The position numbers were made by a program, and so were the translations under genes. Shown piece after piece: positions 55,251-64,000 of a stretch of 64,000 nucleotides of DNA. The notes beneath the pieces were generated by a model, which was given only the letters and a program-made list of their open reading frames with translations, was not told where the DNA came from and searched no databases. The stretch covers positions 1 to 64,000 of the forward strand of contig JBBDRZ010000007.1 in NCBI GenBank assembly GCA_040905185.1, written 5' to 3'. The stretch is from DASTEQ01 sp040905185 (GTDB lineage Bacteria > Chloroflexota > Limnocylindria > QHBO01). Numbering within the stretch: position 1 is the stretch's first letter; every line of letters begins with the position of its first letter.

Positions 55251-57214
55251 CGGCCCAACCCAGCCGCCGGCGAGCCCGCGCCTCGGCCGCGTACACGGCT
55301 GCCGATATCCAGGTCCTGGAGGGCCTGCAGGCGGTCCGCAAGCGCCCCGGCATGTACATCGGCTCCACCGATGCCCGTGGCCTCCACCAGCTCGTGTGGG
55401 AGGTCGTGGACAACAGCATCGACGAGGCCATGGCCAACATGGCGACGCGGATCGACGTCACGATCGGCGCCGACGGTCACCTGGAGGTCGTGGACGACGG
55501 GCGGGGGATCCCGGTCGACCGGCATGCCACCGGCAAGAGCGCCCTCGAAGTGATCATGACCGTGCTGCACGCCGGGGCGAAGTTTGGCGGTGGCGGCTAC
55601 AAGGTCTCCGGTGGTCTTCACGGCGTTGGCGTGAGCGTCGTGAACGCCCTCGCCGCCGAGATGCGAGTGGAGGTGCTCCGGGACGGCAAGCGCTATGTCC
55701 AGGAATACCGTCGCGGCGCGCCGTTGAAGCCCGTCCGCCAGGTCGGTGGAGAGGCCGAGGCCAACCGTGGCCTCGACTGGGTCCGACACCACGGCACGCG
55801 AACCTGGGTCCTGCCGGACCCCGAGATCTTCGAGGACCTCGACTTCAACTGGGAGACGATTGCGACCCGGTTGCGGGAGTCGGCCTATTTGAACAAGGGG
55901 ATCTGGATCCGGCTGCTGGATGAGCGGGTCGGACGCGAGAAGAACTACCTGTTCCAGGGCGGCGTGACCTCCTTCGTGCGTCACCTGAACCGCCATCGCG
56001 CCCCACTCCACCAGCACCCCATCTTCGTGGAGCGTGTCGTGGAGGGCACCAGCGTCGAGGTCGCACTCCAATACAACGACGGTTTTGCGGAGACTGTGCT
56101 GCCGTTCGCCAACAACATCCACACCGTCGACGGCGGCACCCACGTCACCGGTTTCCGGGCCGCCCTGACCAGCTCCCTCAACGAGTGGGCCCGCCGCGCC
56201 GGTGTCCTGTCCGAGAAAGACACCAACCTCAGTGGGGACGACGTGCGCGAGGGTCTGACGGCGGTCATCAGCGTCAAGCTCACCGACCCCCAGTTCGAAG
56301 GCCAGACCAAGGCCAAGCTGGGCAACGCCGATATCAAGGGCATCGTCCAAACCGTGGTGTCGGACGGGATCATGCAGCACCTGGAGGAGAACCCTGCCGA
56401 TGGGCGGCGGATCCTCGAGAAGTGCCTGACCGCGGCCCGCGCCCGAGAAGCGGCCCGCAAGGCACGCGACCTCGTCATCCGCAAGGGTGCGCTGGACGGG
56501 ATGGCACTGCCCGGGAAGCTGGCGGACTGCCAGGAACGGGATCCGGCGCTCAGCGAGCTGTACATCGTGGAAGGGGACTCGGCGGGCGGCTCCGCCAAAC
56601 AGGGCCGGAATCGCCAGAACCAGGCCGTACTCCCGCTGCGTGGAAAGCTCCTCAACGTCGAGAAGGCGCGTCTCGACAAGGTGCTCTCCAGCGAGAACGT
56701 TCGGCCACTGATCATTGCGCTTGGCGCCGGGATCGGCGATCAATTTGACATCGCCAAGCTCCGCTACCACCGCATCTGCCTCCTTTCCGACGCCGACGTC
56801 GACGGGGCCCATATCACGACCCTGCTGCTGACGTTCTTCTACCGGCACATGCCGCTGGTGATCGAGAACGGGTACCTGTACCTGTGCCAACCGCCGTTGT
56901 ACCGGGTCAGCACGGGCAAGCAAACGCGATATGCCAGCGACGAACGCGGGCGCGAGGCTGCGGTCCGCGAGCTGTCGCGGGACGGCAAGGCCCGGAACGT
57001 CACCGTTCAGCGTTTCAAGGGGCTGGGCGAGATGAACCCTGACCAGCTCTGGGATACGACCATGAATCCCGAGACGCGGACGCTGCTGCAGGTGAACGTC
57101 CGCGACGCCGCGGACGCGGATGAGACGTTCAGCACGCTGATGGGTGAGCGGGTCGAGCCGCGACGCGATTTCATCCGCGGCGAAGCGCGCAAGGTGCGCA
57201 ACCTCGACATCTGA
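55247..57214 (+). CDS. gyrB: DNA gyrase subunit B
   Basis: 655 residues from ATG. GHKL ATPase motifs EVVDNSIDEAMANMATRIDV, VVDDGRGIPVDRHATG and KVSGGLHGVGVSVVNAL; Toprim motifs LYIVEGDSAGGSAKQGRNRQ and LLSDADVDGAHITTLLLTF; C-terminal FKGLGEMNPDQLWDTTMNPE. Length is on the short side, as in Gram-positive gyrases without the E. coli insertion. Translationally coupled to parB. Confidence 0.97.
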   Translation: MTAQPSRRRARASAAYTAADIQVLEGLQAVRKRPGMYIGSTDARGLHQLVWEVVDNSIDEAMANMATRIDVTIGADGHLEVVDDGRGIPVDRHATGKSALEVIMTVLHAGAKFGGGGYKVSGGLHGVGVSVVNALAAEMRVEVLRDGKRYVQEYRRGAPLKPVRQVGGEAEANRGLDWVRHHGTRTWVLPDPEIFEDLDFNWETIATRLRESAYLNKGIWIRLLDERVGREKNYLFQGGVTSFVRHLNRHRAPLHQHPIFVERVVEGTSVEVALQYNDGFAETVLPFANNIHTVDGGTHVTGFRAALTSSLNEWARRAGVLSEKDTNLSGDDVREGLTAVISVKLTDPQFEGQTKAKLGNADIKGIVQTVVSDGIMQHLEENPADGRRILEKCLTAARAREAARKARDLVIRKGALDGMALPGKLADCQERDPALSELYIVEGDSAGGSAKQGRNRQNQAVLPLRGKLLNVEKARLDKVLSSENVRPLIIALGAGIGDQFDIAKLRYHRICLLSDADVDGAHITTLLLTFFYRHMPLVIENGYLYLCQPPLYRVSTGKQTRYASDERGREAAVRELSRDGKARNVTVQRFKGLGEMNPDQLWDTTMNPETRTLLQVNVRDAADADETFSTLMGERVEPRRDFIRGEARKVRNLDI

Positions 57215-57225
57215 GAGGGAGATCG

Positions 57226-57465
57226 ATGCCATCCCGTCACGTCGCCGATATCCGCCAGGTCGAGGCCAAGACCGGACGCGCGCTCGAGGATTGGTGCGCA
57301 TTGCTCGAAGCCAATGGCATTGGTGATCGGCGCGAGGCCGTGAACTTCCTGCGCGACGGGCATGCGGTGGCCCATGCCTATGCACTCGCGATCGCCGACC
57401 ACTGCCTGCGTGGGAGCCGCGACGCATATGGCGACGACTTCTGGGACGAAGAGGCCAGCTGGTGA
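57226..57465 (+). CDS. DUF4287-like small protein
   Basis: 79 residues. VEAKTGRALEDWCALLEANG followed by REAVNFLRDGHAVAHAYALA matches the DUF4287 pattern (TGKS-x-EW ... L-x-HGLGHGYA). The domain is usually found alone or fused to DUF5655 and has no assigned function. AGAGGGAG lies before the ATG. Located between gyrB and gyrA, 11 bp and 61 bp from them. Confidence 0.75.
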   Translation: MPSRHVADIRQVEAKTGRALEDWCALLEANGIGDRREAVNFLRDGHAVAHAYALAIADHCLRGSRDAYGDDFWDEEASW

Positions 57466-57526
57466 GGCCTGACCGTCCGATCCTGACGCGACATACGCGC
57501 CACACGCGACACCGAGGTCGGGGCTG

Positions 57527-60034
57527 ATGGACGGCCGCATGGGCGCGGTGCGCAACGTCTCAATTGAGGACGAGATGCGCTCGGCGTACATCGATTACGC
57601 GATGTCGGTCATCGTGGCCCGCGCTCTCCCCGATGTCCGAGACGGCCTGAAGCCGGTACATCGGCGGATCCTGTTCACGATGCACGAGATGGGGCTGCGA
57701 TCGACATCGGCGTATCGCAAGTGCGCCGGCGTCGTCGGCGAGGCGCTGGCCAAGTTCCATCCGCATGGCGATGTAGCCCTTTATGACGCCTTGGTGCGCC
57801 TGGCCCAGGACTTCAGCCTGCGCTATCCACTCGTGGATGGCCAGGGCAACTTCGGTTCCATCGATGGGGACCCGGCTGCGGCGTATCGGTACACCGAGGC
57901 GCGGCTGTCGGCCATCAGCGACGAGATGCTGGCCGATATCGAGAAGGGCACCGTCGATTTCATGGACAACTTCGACGGCCGGCTCCAGGAGCCCACCGTG
58001 CTTCCCGCGCGCTTGCCGAACCTGCTCGTGAACGGCTCGTCTGGCATTGCGGTCGGAATGGCCACGAACATTCCGCCCCACAACCTGGGCGAGATCTGCC
58101 GGGCGGTGGAGAAGTTGATCGACGAGCCGGAGTCGACCGTGGACGACCTGTGCGAGATTGTGACCGGACCCGACTTTCCAACCGGCGGCACCGTGTTCCG
58201 CTTCTCCGACCAGCGCTCGATCGCAGGCGAGAGGGAGCGCATCGACGCCATTCGGCACATGTACGCCACGGGGCGTGGACGGGTCATGATGCGCGGCCAG
58301 GTCGCTCTGGAGGAGGTCCGCCCGGGGCGCATGGCGGTAGTGGTCACCGAGCTTCCGTACCAGGTCAACAAGACGACGCTGATCGAGAAGATGGCCGAGC
58401 TGGTCGGAGCCAAGCGACTCACCGATGTCAGCGACATTCGCGACGAATCCGACCGCGACGGCATGCGGATCGTGGTGGAGGTCAAGCGCGACGGATCGCC
58501 GCACACCGTGATGTCCCAGCTGTTCAAGCACACGGCGCTGGAGTCGAGCTTCTCGACCAACATGCTGGCCCTCGTCGACGGCCAGCCCCAGACCCTGGGC
58601 CTCAAGCGGTTGCTCGAGCATTACATCGCCTATCGGCGCGAGGTCATCCGTCGGAGGACCGAATTCGACCTGAACCGAGCCCGCGAGCGCGCGCACATCC
58701 TCGAGGGCCTGAAGATCGCGCTCGACCACCTTGACGAGGTGATCTCCACCATTCGCAAGTCAGCCGATGCGGATGCCGCGCGCGAAGCCTTGATCGCCAA
58801 GTTCTCGCTCAGCGAGGCGCAGGCCAACGCGATCCTCGAGATGCAGCTGCGCCGCCTGGCCGCCCTGGAGCGCAAGAAGATCGAGGACGAGTACGAAGAG
58901 GTGATCCGTCTGATCGCCGAGCTGGAGGACCTGCTGGCGAACCCGCGCAAGGTCCTGCAGGCCATCAAGGACGAGCTGGGCGAGCTGCGGCGGAAGTACG
59001 GCGAGGAACGGCGAACCCGGATCTGGGATGACGCGAGTCGCGAGCTCTCGGCCGAGGACCTGGTGGCCGCCGAGGACGTGGTCGTGACGCTCTCGCAGCG
59101 CGGCTACATCAAGCGCCAGCAGATCCGCACCTTCCGCTCGCAGCGGCGTGGCGGCAAGGGCAAGCTGGCGATGATCACGCGTGAGGAAGACGCCGTCAGC
59201 CACCTGGTAGTGGCCAACACCCACGACAACATCCTGTTCTTCACCAACCGCGGGCGTGTGTTCATCACCAAGGTCCACGCTCTGCCCGAGGCCAGCCGCC
59301 ACGCGAAGGGCCTTCCGATCATCAACCTGCCCGGGGTCCAGGTCGACAGCGGCGAGTACGTGAGCGCGATCATCTCGCTGCCGCGCTTCGAGCCGGACCA
59401 CTACCTGGTGATGGCTACTCGTAAGGGGAAGATCAAGAAGACCTCGCTCGCCGAGTACGCCAAGATCAAGGCCAACGGGCTGATCGCGATCAACCTCGTG
59501 GATGGCGATGAGCTGCGCTGGGTGGACCTCTCGGACGGCGGGAACGACATCCTCATCGCCACCCGCAATGGCCAGGCGGCGCGCTTCGCCGAGCGCGAAG
59601 TGCGCGCCATGGGACGCGACACGATGGGCGTCACGGGCCTCCGGCTCAAGGGCAAGGACGAGGTCATCGGTATGCAGGTCATTCGCGAGCCGAGCCAGCA
59701 GCTCCTGGTGGTCACCGAGCAGGGGTATGGCAAGCGGACGATCGTCAGCGACTTCCCGGTCAAGCACCGCGCCACCGGCGGGGTGATCGCCAACGCCCTG
59801 GACAAGGAAACGGGCTCGGTGGCTGCCGTCCGGCTGGTAGGGCGCGACGATGAAGAGGTGATGCTGATCACCCAGGAGGGCACCATGCTGCGCACCCAGG
59901 TGGCGAGCGTGAACAGCTATCGGCGCGCTTCGCGCGGGGTGACCGTGATGAAGCCGGCGGAGGGCGATCGGATCATCTCGATTGCCGTATTCGTGGACGA
60001 AGGGCTACCCGAGGAGTCCGAAGGCGAGGAATGA
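57527..60034 (+). CDS. gyrA: DNA gyrase subunit A
   Basis: 835 residues. Catalytic Y122 in AAAYRYTEARL; QRDR segment KFHPHGDVALYDALVRLAQ with Val at the position of E. coli Ser83 (also residue 83 here); six-bladed C-terminal beta-pinwheel with the GyrA box QRRGGKG (in FRSQRRGGKGKLAM), which identifies it as gyrase rather than topoisomerase IV. ATG 57527 chosen as the first Met; M5 is an alternative. Confidence 0.97.
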   Translation: MDGRMGAVRNVSIEDEMRSAYIDYAMSVIVARALPDVRDGLKPVHRRILFTMHEMGLRSTSAYRKCAGVVGEALAKFHPHGDVALYDALVRLAQDFSLRYPLVDGQGNFGSIDGDPAAAYRYTEARLSAISDEMLADIEKGTVDFMDNFDGRLQEPTVLPARLPNLLVNGSSGIAVGMATNIPPHNLGEICRAVEKLIDEPESTVDDLCEIVTGPDFPTGGTVFRFSDQRSIAGERERIDAIRHMYATGRGRVMMRGQVALEEVRPGRMAVVVTELPYQVNKTTLIEKMAELVGAKRLTDVSDIRDESDRDGMRIVVEVKRDGSPHTVMSQLFKHTALESSFSTNMLALVDGQPQTLGLKRLLEHYIAYRREVIRRRTEFDLNRARERAHILEGLKIALDHLDEVISTIRKSADADAAREALIAKFSLSEAQANAILEMQLRRLAALERKKIEDEYEEVIRLIAELEDLLANPRKVLQAIKDELGELRRKYGEERRTRIWDDASRELSAEDLVAAEDVVVTLSQRGYIKRQQIRTFRSQRRGGKGKLAMITREEDAVSHLVVANTHDNILFFTNRGRVFITKVHALPEASRHAKGLPIINLPGVQVDSGEYVSAIISLPRFEPDHYLVMATRKGKIKKTSLAEYAKIKANGLIAINLVDGDELRWVDLSDGGNDILIATRNGQAARFAEREVRAMGRDTMGVTGLRLKGKDEVIGMQVIREPSQQLLVVTEQGYGKRTIVSDFPVKHRATGGVIANALDKETGSVAAVRLVGRDDEEVMLITQEGTMLRTQVASVNSYRRASRGVTVMKPAEGDRIISIAVFVDEGLPEESEGEE

Positions 60035-60089
60035 GGCGGTAGAATCGGCCGGCCGGGGTCCGATCCGGCAACGAGCACGGAGCGAGCCG

Positions 60090-61115
60090 TTGTACGCCGA
60101 CGAGTTCAGCATTTACTCGGGCAACGCCAACCGGCCACTGGCGGAAGACATCTGCCGCTACCTGGGGACGCGGATGGGGGAGGCCGATGTCTTCCAGTTC
60201 GCGAACGAGAACATCTTCGTCCGCATCCTCGAGAACGTCCGCGAACAGGACGTGTTCCTTGTCCAGCCCACCTGCCGACCGGTGAACCACTCGATCATGG
60301 AGCTGCTGATCATGATCGACGCCTATAAGCGGGCCAGCGCGGGCAGGATCACCGCCGTCATGCCCTACTACGCATACGGCCGGTCCGACAAGAAGGACCA
60401 GCCCCGCGTGCCGATCACGGCGCGCCTGATTGCCGACATGCTCACCGTGGCCGGCGCCGACCGCGTCCTGACCATGGACCTCCACCAGGGCCAGATCCAG
60501 GGTTTCTTCTCGATCCCGGTCGATGAGCTGACGGCCGTCGACATGCTGGCCAAGTACGTCACCGGGCTTGGGCTCGAAGACCTTGTGGTTGTCAGCGAGC
60601 TGGGCTTTGCCAAGAAGGCGCGGAATTTCGCCGAGAAACTCGACGCGCCGCTGGCCATCGTCGAAAAACGGCGGCTGGCGAACGACGATAAAGCGGAGCT
60701 GAAGAACGTCATTGGTGAGGTGAGCGGGAAGACCGCGGTCGTCATCGACGACGAGATCAACACCGCCGGCTCGCTCATCGAGACGGTCAACGCCCTCATC
60801 AGCGAAGGGGCGCGCGAGGTGTACTCGTGCGCGACCCACGGCGTGTTCTCGGGCACGGCACTCGAGCGCATCGAGTCCTCGGCCCTGCGCGAGGTCATCG
60901 TGACCGACACCATTCCGCTGCCGGAGGGTGCCAATCCGGACCGCATCACGGTCCTGTCGGTGGCGCCGCTGTTCGGGGAGGCTATCCGGCGCATTCATCG
61001 CGGCGAGAGTGTCGGGGCCCTCTTCTCGTCCGAGGTCGAGCTGGTCGAGGAGATGACGTTCTGGGGCGCGCACGGCGAGGACGAGGAAGCCGAGGCGGTC
61101 ACGGTCGAGGGTTGA
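60090..61115 (+). CDS. prs: Ribose-phosphate pyrophosphokinase
   Basis: 341 residues from TTG 60090, with GGAG seven bases upstream; no ATG/GTG gives the conserved N-terminus YADEFSIYSGNANRPLAEDI. Motifs: FANENIFVRILENVREQDVF, YYAYGRSDKKDQPRVPITAR, MDLHQGQIQGFFSIPVDELT and the PRPP loop VVIDDEINTAGSLIETVNAL (usually DDMIDTAGT). The C-terminal ~25 residues are acidic and extra. Makes PRPP from ATP and ribose-5-P. Confidence 0.93.
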   Translation: MYADEFSIYSGNANRPLAEDICRYLGTRMGEADVFQFANENIFVRILENVREQDVFLVQPTCRPVNHSIMELLIMIDAYKRASAGRITAVMPYYAYGRSDKKDQPRVPITARLIADMLTVAGADRVLTMDLHQGQIQGFFSIPVDELTAVDMLAKYVTGLGLEDLVVVSELGFAKKARNFAEKLDAPLAIVEKRRLANDDKAELKNVIGEVSGKTAVVIDDEINTAGSLIETVNALISEGAREVYSCATHGVFSGTALERIESSALREVIVTDTIPLPEGANPDRITVLSVAPLFGEAIRRIHRGESVGALFSSEVELVEEMTFWGAHGEDEEAEAVTVEG

Positions 61116-61119
61116 GCGA

Positions 61120-62067
61120 GTGGGCGAGGTCCGGCTAGGGATTCTGCCCTGGGGCCAGGCCACGGACTGGCCGTCCATGGAGGCGACGGCGCGCCGGGTG
61201 GAAGAGCTCGGATACGACCACCTGTGGGCCTGGGACCACCTGCATGCCATCTTCGGTGATCCGGACCAGCCGATCTACGAGGGCTGGCTGACGCTGGCGG
61301 CGTGGGCGAAGGTCACCCGGCGGGTCCGTATCGGACTCCTCGTGGGCGCCAACACGTTCCGCAACCCCGGCTTGGTGGCCAAGCTCGCCACCACGCTCGA
61401 TCACATCAGCGAGGGGCGAGCTATCCTTGGGCTGGGCGGCGCCTGGTTCGAGCACGAGCACGTGGCCCACGGGATCGATTTCGGAACCGGCTACGGCCAG
61501 CGGCTGGACTGGCTGCACGAGGCTGTCGCGGCGATCCGGATCGTGCTCGACGGGGGCGCGGCCACGAGCCCCGAGAACGGCCGCTACCGGTTCCGGGAGC
61601 TCCGCCAACACCCCCTTCCGCTGCAGGCACGCCTGCCGATCATGATCGGCGGGTCGGGAGAGAAGAAGACGCTCCGCACCGTGGCGACCTACGCCGACAT
61701 GTGGAACGCGATGGGCAGCGCCGAGGTTCTGCGGCACAAGGTGGAGGTCCTGCGCGAGCATTGCGCGGCGGTGGGGCGTGACATCTCGGCGATCGAGATG
61801 ACGGTCGCATGTAAGCCGCTCATCCGCGACACGGAGGCCGAGGCCCGGCGCGCATGGGAAGCGCAGATGGCGCTCAATCGCACGCCGATGGCCGAGGTGC
61901 TGGACGACGACACGTTCTGGATCGGGACTCCTGAGCACATCGCCGATCGGATGCGCGCGTGCCGCGACATCGGGTTCGACACGTTCATCGCGGAGATGGC
62001 CGCGCCCCACGACGTGGAGACGCTCGAGCGCTGGATCGGCGAAGCAAAGCCCATGCTGGAGGCCTAG
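61120..62067 (+). CDS. Luciferase-like (LLM), probably F420-dependent, oxidoreductase
   Basis: 315 residues from GTG. TIM-barrel LLM motifs: EELGYDHLWAWDHLHAIFGD near the N-terminus, RVRIGLLVGANTFRNPGLVA, TLDHISEGRAILGLGGAWFE and PIMIGGSGEKKTLRTVATYA. This subgroup in Actinobacteria and Chloroflexi typically uses F420; the sequence alone does not separate F420 from FMN. Four bases after prs. Substrate unknown. Confidence 0.88.
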   Translation: MGEVRLGILPWGQATDWPSMEATARRVEELGYDHLWAWDHLHAIFGDPDQPIYEGWLTLAAWAKVTRRVRIGLLVGANTFRNPGLVAKLATTLDHISEGRAILGLGGAWFEHEHVAHGIDFGTGYGQRLDWLHEAVAAIRIVLDGGAATSPENGRYRFRELRQHPLPLQARLPIMIGGSGEKKTLRTVATYADMWNAMGSAEVLRHKVEVLREHCAAVGRDISAIEMTVACKPLIRDTEAEARRAWEAQMALNRTPMAEVLDDDTFWIGTPEHIADRMRACRDIGFDTFIAEMAAPHDVETLERWIGEAKPMLEA

Positions 62068-62123
62068 GCCGATGGTGGCCGGCGCATGGGTGCCCTGAGG
62101 CTGCGCGTGGGGCTCCCCGGAGA

Positions 62124-62139
62124 GGCCGATATACTCGGC
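62124..62139 (+). promoter_or_regulatory. secA promoter -10 region (TATACT)
   Basis: GGCCGATATACTCGGC contains the -10 TATACT (62130-62135) and is identical to the mreB promoter 16-mer. The ATG of secA is only 12 bases after the -10, so the transcript would be nearly leaderless, or secA starts at GTG 62169. Confidence 0.55.
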
Positions 62140-62147
62140 GCAGATCC

Positions 62148-64000
62148 ATGTTGAAACTCTTCTCCCGGGTGATGGACTCCAACGAGCGTGAGGTCCGCCG
62201 CCTGGAACCCCTTGTCGAGCGCGCCAACGCGCTCGAGCCCGAATACCGCGCCCTGACCGACGACGAACTCCGGGGACGGACCGCGCTGTTCCGCGAGCGG
62301 CTGGCCGAGCAGCTCGGCGACGTGATCCTGCCGGCCGATGCGCGGGCCGGGACTCCGGACGACGATTCCGAGCTGGTGGGCGGCGACCCGGCTCGGCGCC
62401 TGGAGCGCCGACGCGAGGAGCGCGAGCGGGAAATGGCGCAGATCAACGCGGCCCTGGAGGGGATCCTGCCGGAAGCCTTCGCCGCCGTGCGCGAGGCCAT
62501 GCAGCGCGCCCTCGGCAAGCGCCATTACGACGTCCAGCTGCTTGGCGGCGTCGTCCTGCACCACGGCGCGATCGCCGAGATGCGGACTGGCGAGGGCAAG
62601 ACCTTCGTCGCGCCGCTGGCCGCGTACCTGAACGCCCTGGCCGGACAGGGCGTGCACGTGGTGACCGTCAACGACTATCTCGCCAAGCGCGACGCGCAGT
62701 GGATCGGGGCCGTCTTTCATCGGCTGGGGATGGAGGTCGGGTCCATCCAGCATGAGGCTGCCTACGTGTTCGACCCGGACTTCCCGGCCACCGATGAGCG
62801 GTTGCGGGAGCTGCGGCCGGTCACCCGACGCGAGGCGTATGCCGCTGACGTGACCTACGGAACGAACAACGAGTTCGGGTTCGACTTCTTGCGCGACAAC
62901 CTGGTCACCGATCTCGGACTTCGCGTCCAGCGCGGCCATTTCTTCGGCATCGTGGACGAGGTGGACAACATCCTCATCGACGAGGCCAGGACCCCGTTGA
63001 TCATCAGCGGCCAGGCCGAGCAATCGACCGACCGATACGTCCAGTTCGCGCGCCTGGTGCCCCGACTCAAGGCGGAGGACGACTACCTGGTCGACGAGAA
63101 GTTCCGGCAGGTGGCGATCACCGAGGCGGGGACCGAGAAGATGGAGCGCATGCTGGGCGTCGCAAACCTGTTCGACGACGACTTCAGCATGGCGCGCCAC
63201 CTGGAGCAGGCCCTCAAGGCGGAGGCTCTGTACAAGCGCGACCGCGACTATGTCGTCAAGGACGGCGAGGTCGTGATCGTCGATGAGTTCACCGGGCGAC
63301 TGATGCCCGGACGGCGCTGGAGCGAGGGGCTGCACCAGGCGGTGGAGGCCAAAGAGGGCGTCCGCATCCAGAGCGAGTCACAGACCCTGGCCACGATCAC
63401 GTTCCAGAACTACTTCCGCATGTACCGCAAGCTGGCCGGCATGACGGGCACCGCCGAAACCGAGGCCGAGGAGTTCAACAAGATCTACGGCCTCGAGGTC
63501 GTGGTGATCCCGACCCATCTGCCCATGATCCGCGACGACTTCGCGGACCTGGTGTACGCCAGCCAGAGCGGCAAGTGGGATTCGGTGATCGAGGAGATCG
63601 TCGAGGAGCACGAGAAGGGTCGGCCGGTCCTGGTGGGCACCATCAGCGTCGAGGTCAGCGAGATGCTTTCGGAGCTGCTGAAGCGACGGGGAATCAAGCA
63701 CAACGTCCTGAACGCGAAATTGCACGAGCGCGAGGCGGAGATCGTGGCCCAGGCCGGTCGGAGCGGTGCGGTGACCATCGCCACCAACATGGCCGGCCGC
63801 GGCACCGACATCGTGCTGGGCGGGAACCCGGACATGCTGGCCGCCGACCTGCTTCACCAGCGTGGAACGAACATCCTGGAGGCCTCGCCGGAGGAGGTCG
63901 CGGCGGCCCAGGCCGAGGCCGAGCGCACCTGCGCCGAGGACCGCGAGCGTGTGGTGGCTGCCGGTGGGCTGCACATCGTGGGCACCGAGCGCCACGAGGC
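62148..64000 (+). CDS. secA: Preprotein translocase ATPase SecA (3' end beyond window)
   Basis: 617 codons visible, open at the window edge. SNEREVRRLEPLVERANALE (N-terminus), Walker A MRTGEGKTFVAPLAAYLNAL, VNDYLAKRDAQWIG, YGTNNEFGFDFLRDN, Walker B DEVDNILIDEARTPLIISG, YFRMYRKLAGMTGTAETEAE and NMAGRGTDIVLGGNPDML. Relative to common SecAs, ~45 extra residues, charged and Arg/Glu-rich, lie between RERLAEQL and ILPEAFAAVREA (about residues 52-100). Drives Sec-dependent protein export. Confidence 0.96.
   Translation, partial: MLKLFSRVMDSNEREVRRLEPLVERANALEPEYRALTDDELRGRTALFRERLAEQLGDVILPADARAGTPDDDSELVGGDPARRLERRREEREREMAQINAALEGILPEAFAAVREAMQRALGKRHYDVQLLGGVVLHHGAIAEMRTGEGKTFVAPLAAYLNALAGQGVHVVTVNDYLAKRDAQWIGAVFHRLGMEVGSIQHEAAYVFDPDFPATDERLRELRPVTRREAYAADVTYGTNNEFGFDFLRDNLVTDLGLRVQRGHFFGIVDEVDNILIDEARTPLIISGQAEQSTDRYVQFARLVPRLKAEDDYLVDEKFRQVAITEAGTEKMERMLGVANLFDDDFSMARHLEQALKAEALYKRDRDYVVKDGEVVIVDEFTGRLMPGRRWSEGLHQAVEAKEGVRIQSESQTLATITFQNYFRMYRKLAGMTGTAETEAEEFNKIYGLEVVVIPTHLPMIRDDFADLVYASQSGKWDSVIEEIVEEHEKGRPVLVGTISVEVSEMLSELLKRRGIKHNVLNAKLHEREAEIVAQAGRSGAVTIATNMAGRGTDIVLGGNPDMLAADLLHQRGTNILEASPEEVAAAQAEAERTCAEDRERVVAAGGLHIVGTERHE

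Noticed and set aside
1..64000. tRNA or rRNA genes, insertion sequences, prophage
   Set aside because: No cloverleaf-like GTTCRANNC plus acceptor pairing, transposase or phage motifs were found on reading; a tRNAscan run would be the decisive check.

Overview
The window is about 64 kb of high-GC bacterial chromosome from what looks like a monoderm (single-membrane) lineage. The best guess is Chloroflexota of the Limnocylindria / Ellin6529 type, or a close neighbour. Supporting signs are the high GC; frequent GTG/TTG starts and TATACT -10 boxes; a Tad pilus locus with no secretin or other outer-membrane genes; an F420-type luciferase-like oxidoreductase; the gene block rplU-rpmA-rpmE-DUF1385-prfA-prmC-tsaC-rpiB; and a MurA with Asp in place of the catalytic Cys. 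This placement is inferred from gene content, not from a database search. No rRNA, tRNA, CRISPR array, insertion sequence or prophage gene was recognised.

Layout. (1) 1-11.6 kb: an island of polytopic GT-C-like membrane proteins (predicted lipid-linked-sugar glycosyltransferases). It includes three paralogs with an ASGYAxxW signature, a methyltransferase, and a soluble histidine kinase / NarL-type regulator pair. (2) 11.6-25.8 kb: a Tad/Flp pilus locus: flp pilin, cpaB, cpaE (with receiver domain), cpaF, tadB, tadC, a two-component system, and then a tandemly duplicated three-gene module of TadE with a PASTA-like tail, TadE, and TadG-like protein. (3) 25.8-31.2 kb: DUF192, ComF, long-form HPF, then on the minus strand an XRE regulator, a UPF0104-type membrane protein, a PHP phosphoesterase and MreB. 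(4) 31.2-48.6 kb, all minus strand: murA, a small Cys-rich protein, the complete F1Fo ATP synthase operon with two AtpZ-like genes, glyA, a two-subunit aconitase X, rpiB, tsaC, prmC, prfA, DUF1385, rpmE, rpmA, rplU and DUF2344. (5) 48.7-53.5 kb: an AI-2E family permease, then rodA, mrdA and mreD on the minus strand. (6) 53.5-64 kb, plus strand: a parS site, parA, parB, gyrB, a DUF4287 gene, gyrA, prs, a luciferase-like oxidoreductase and the 5' part of secA. A parS-parAB-gyrBA arrangement suggests oriC is near, although dnaA is not in the window.

How it fits together. Regions 3-6 are mainly housekeeping (wall elongation, energy, translation, segregation). Regions 1 and 2 are accessory cell-surface functions. 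The most interesting part is the Tad locus. Two of its TadE-like minor pilins end in a proline linker plus a PASTA-like domain, as if the pilus were tethered to peptidoglycan in a cell without an outer membrane. The whole minor-pilin module is duplicated. Short recurring elements (GCAAGGTAC and clustered GTAC) sit upstream of flp and of both modules. Two genes (atpB and the aconitase X large subunit) appear to start with CTG. Coordinates and translations were read directly; functions come from family motifs recognised by eye, and no searches were run.
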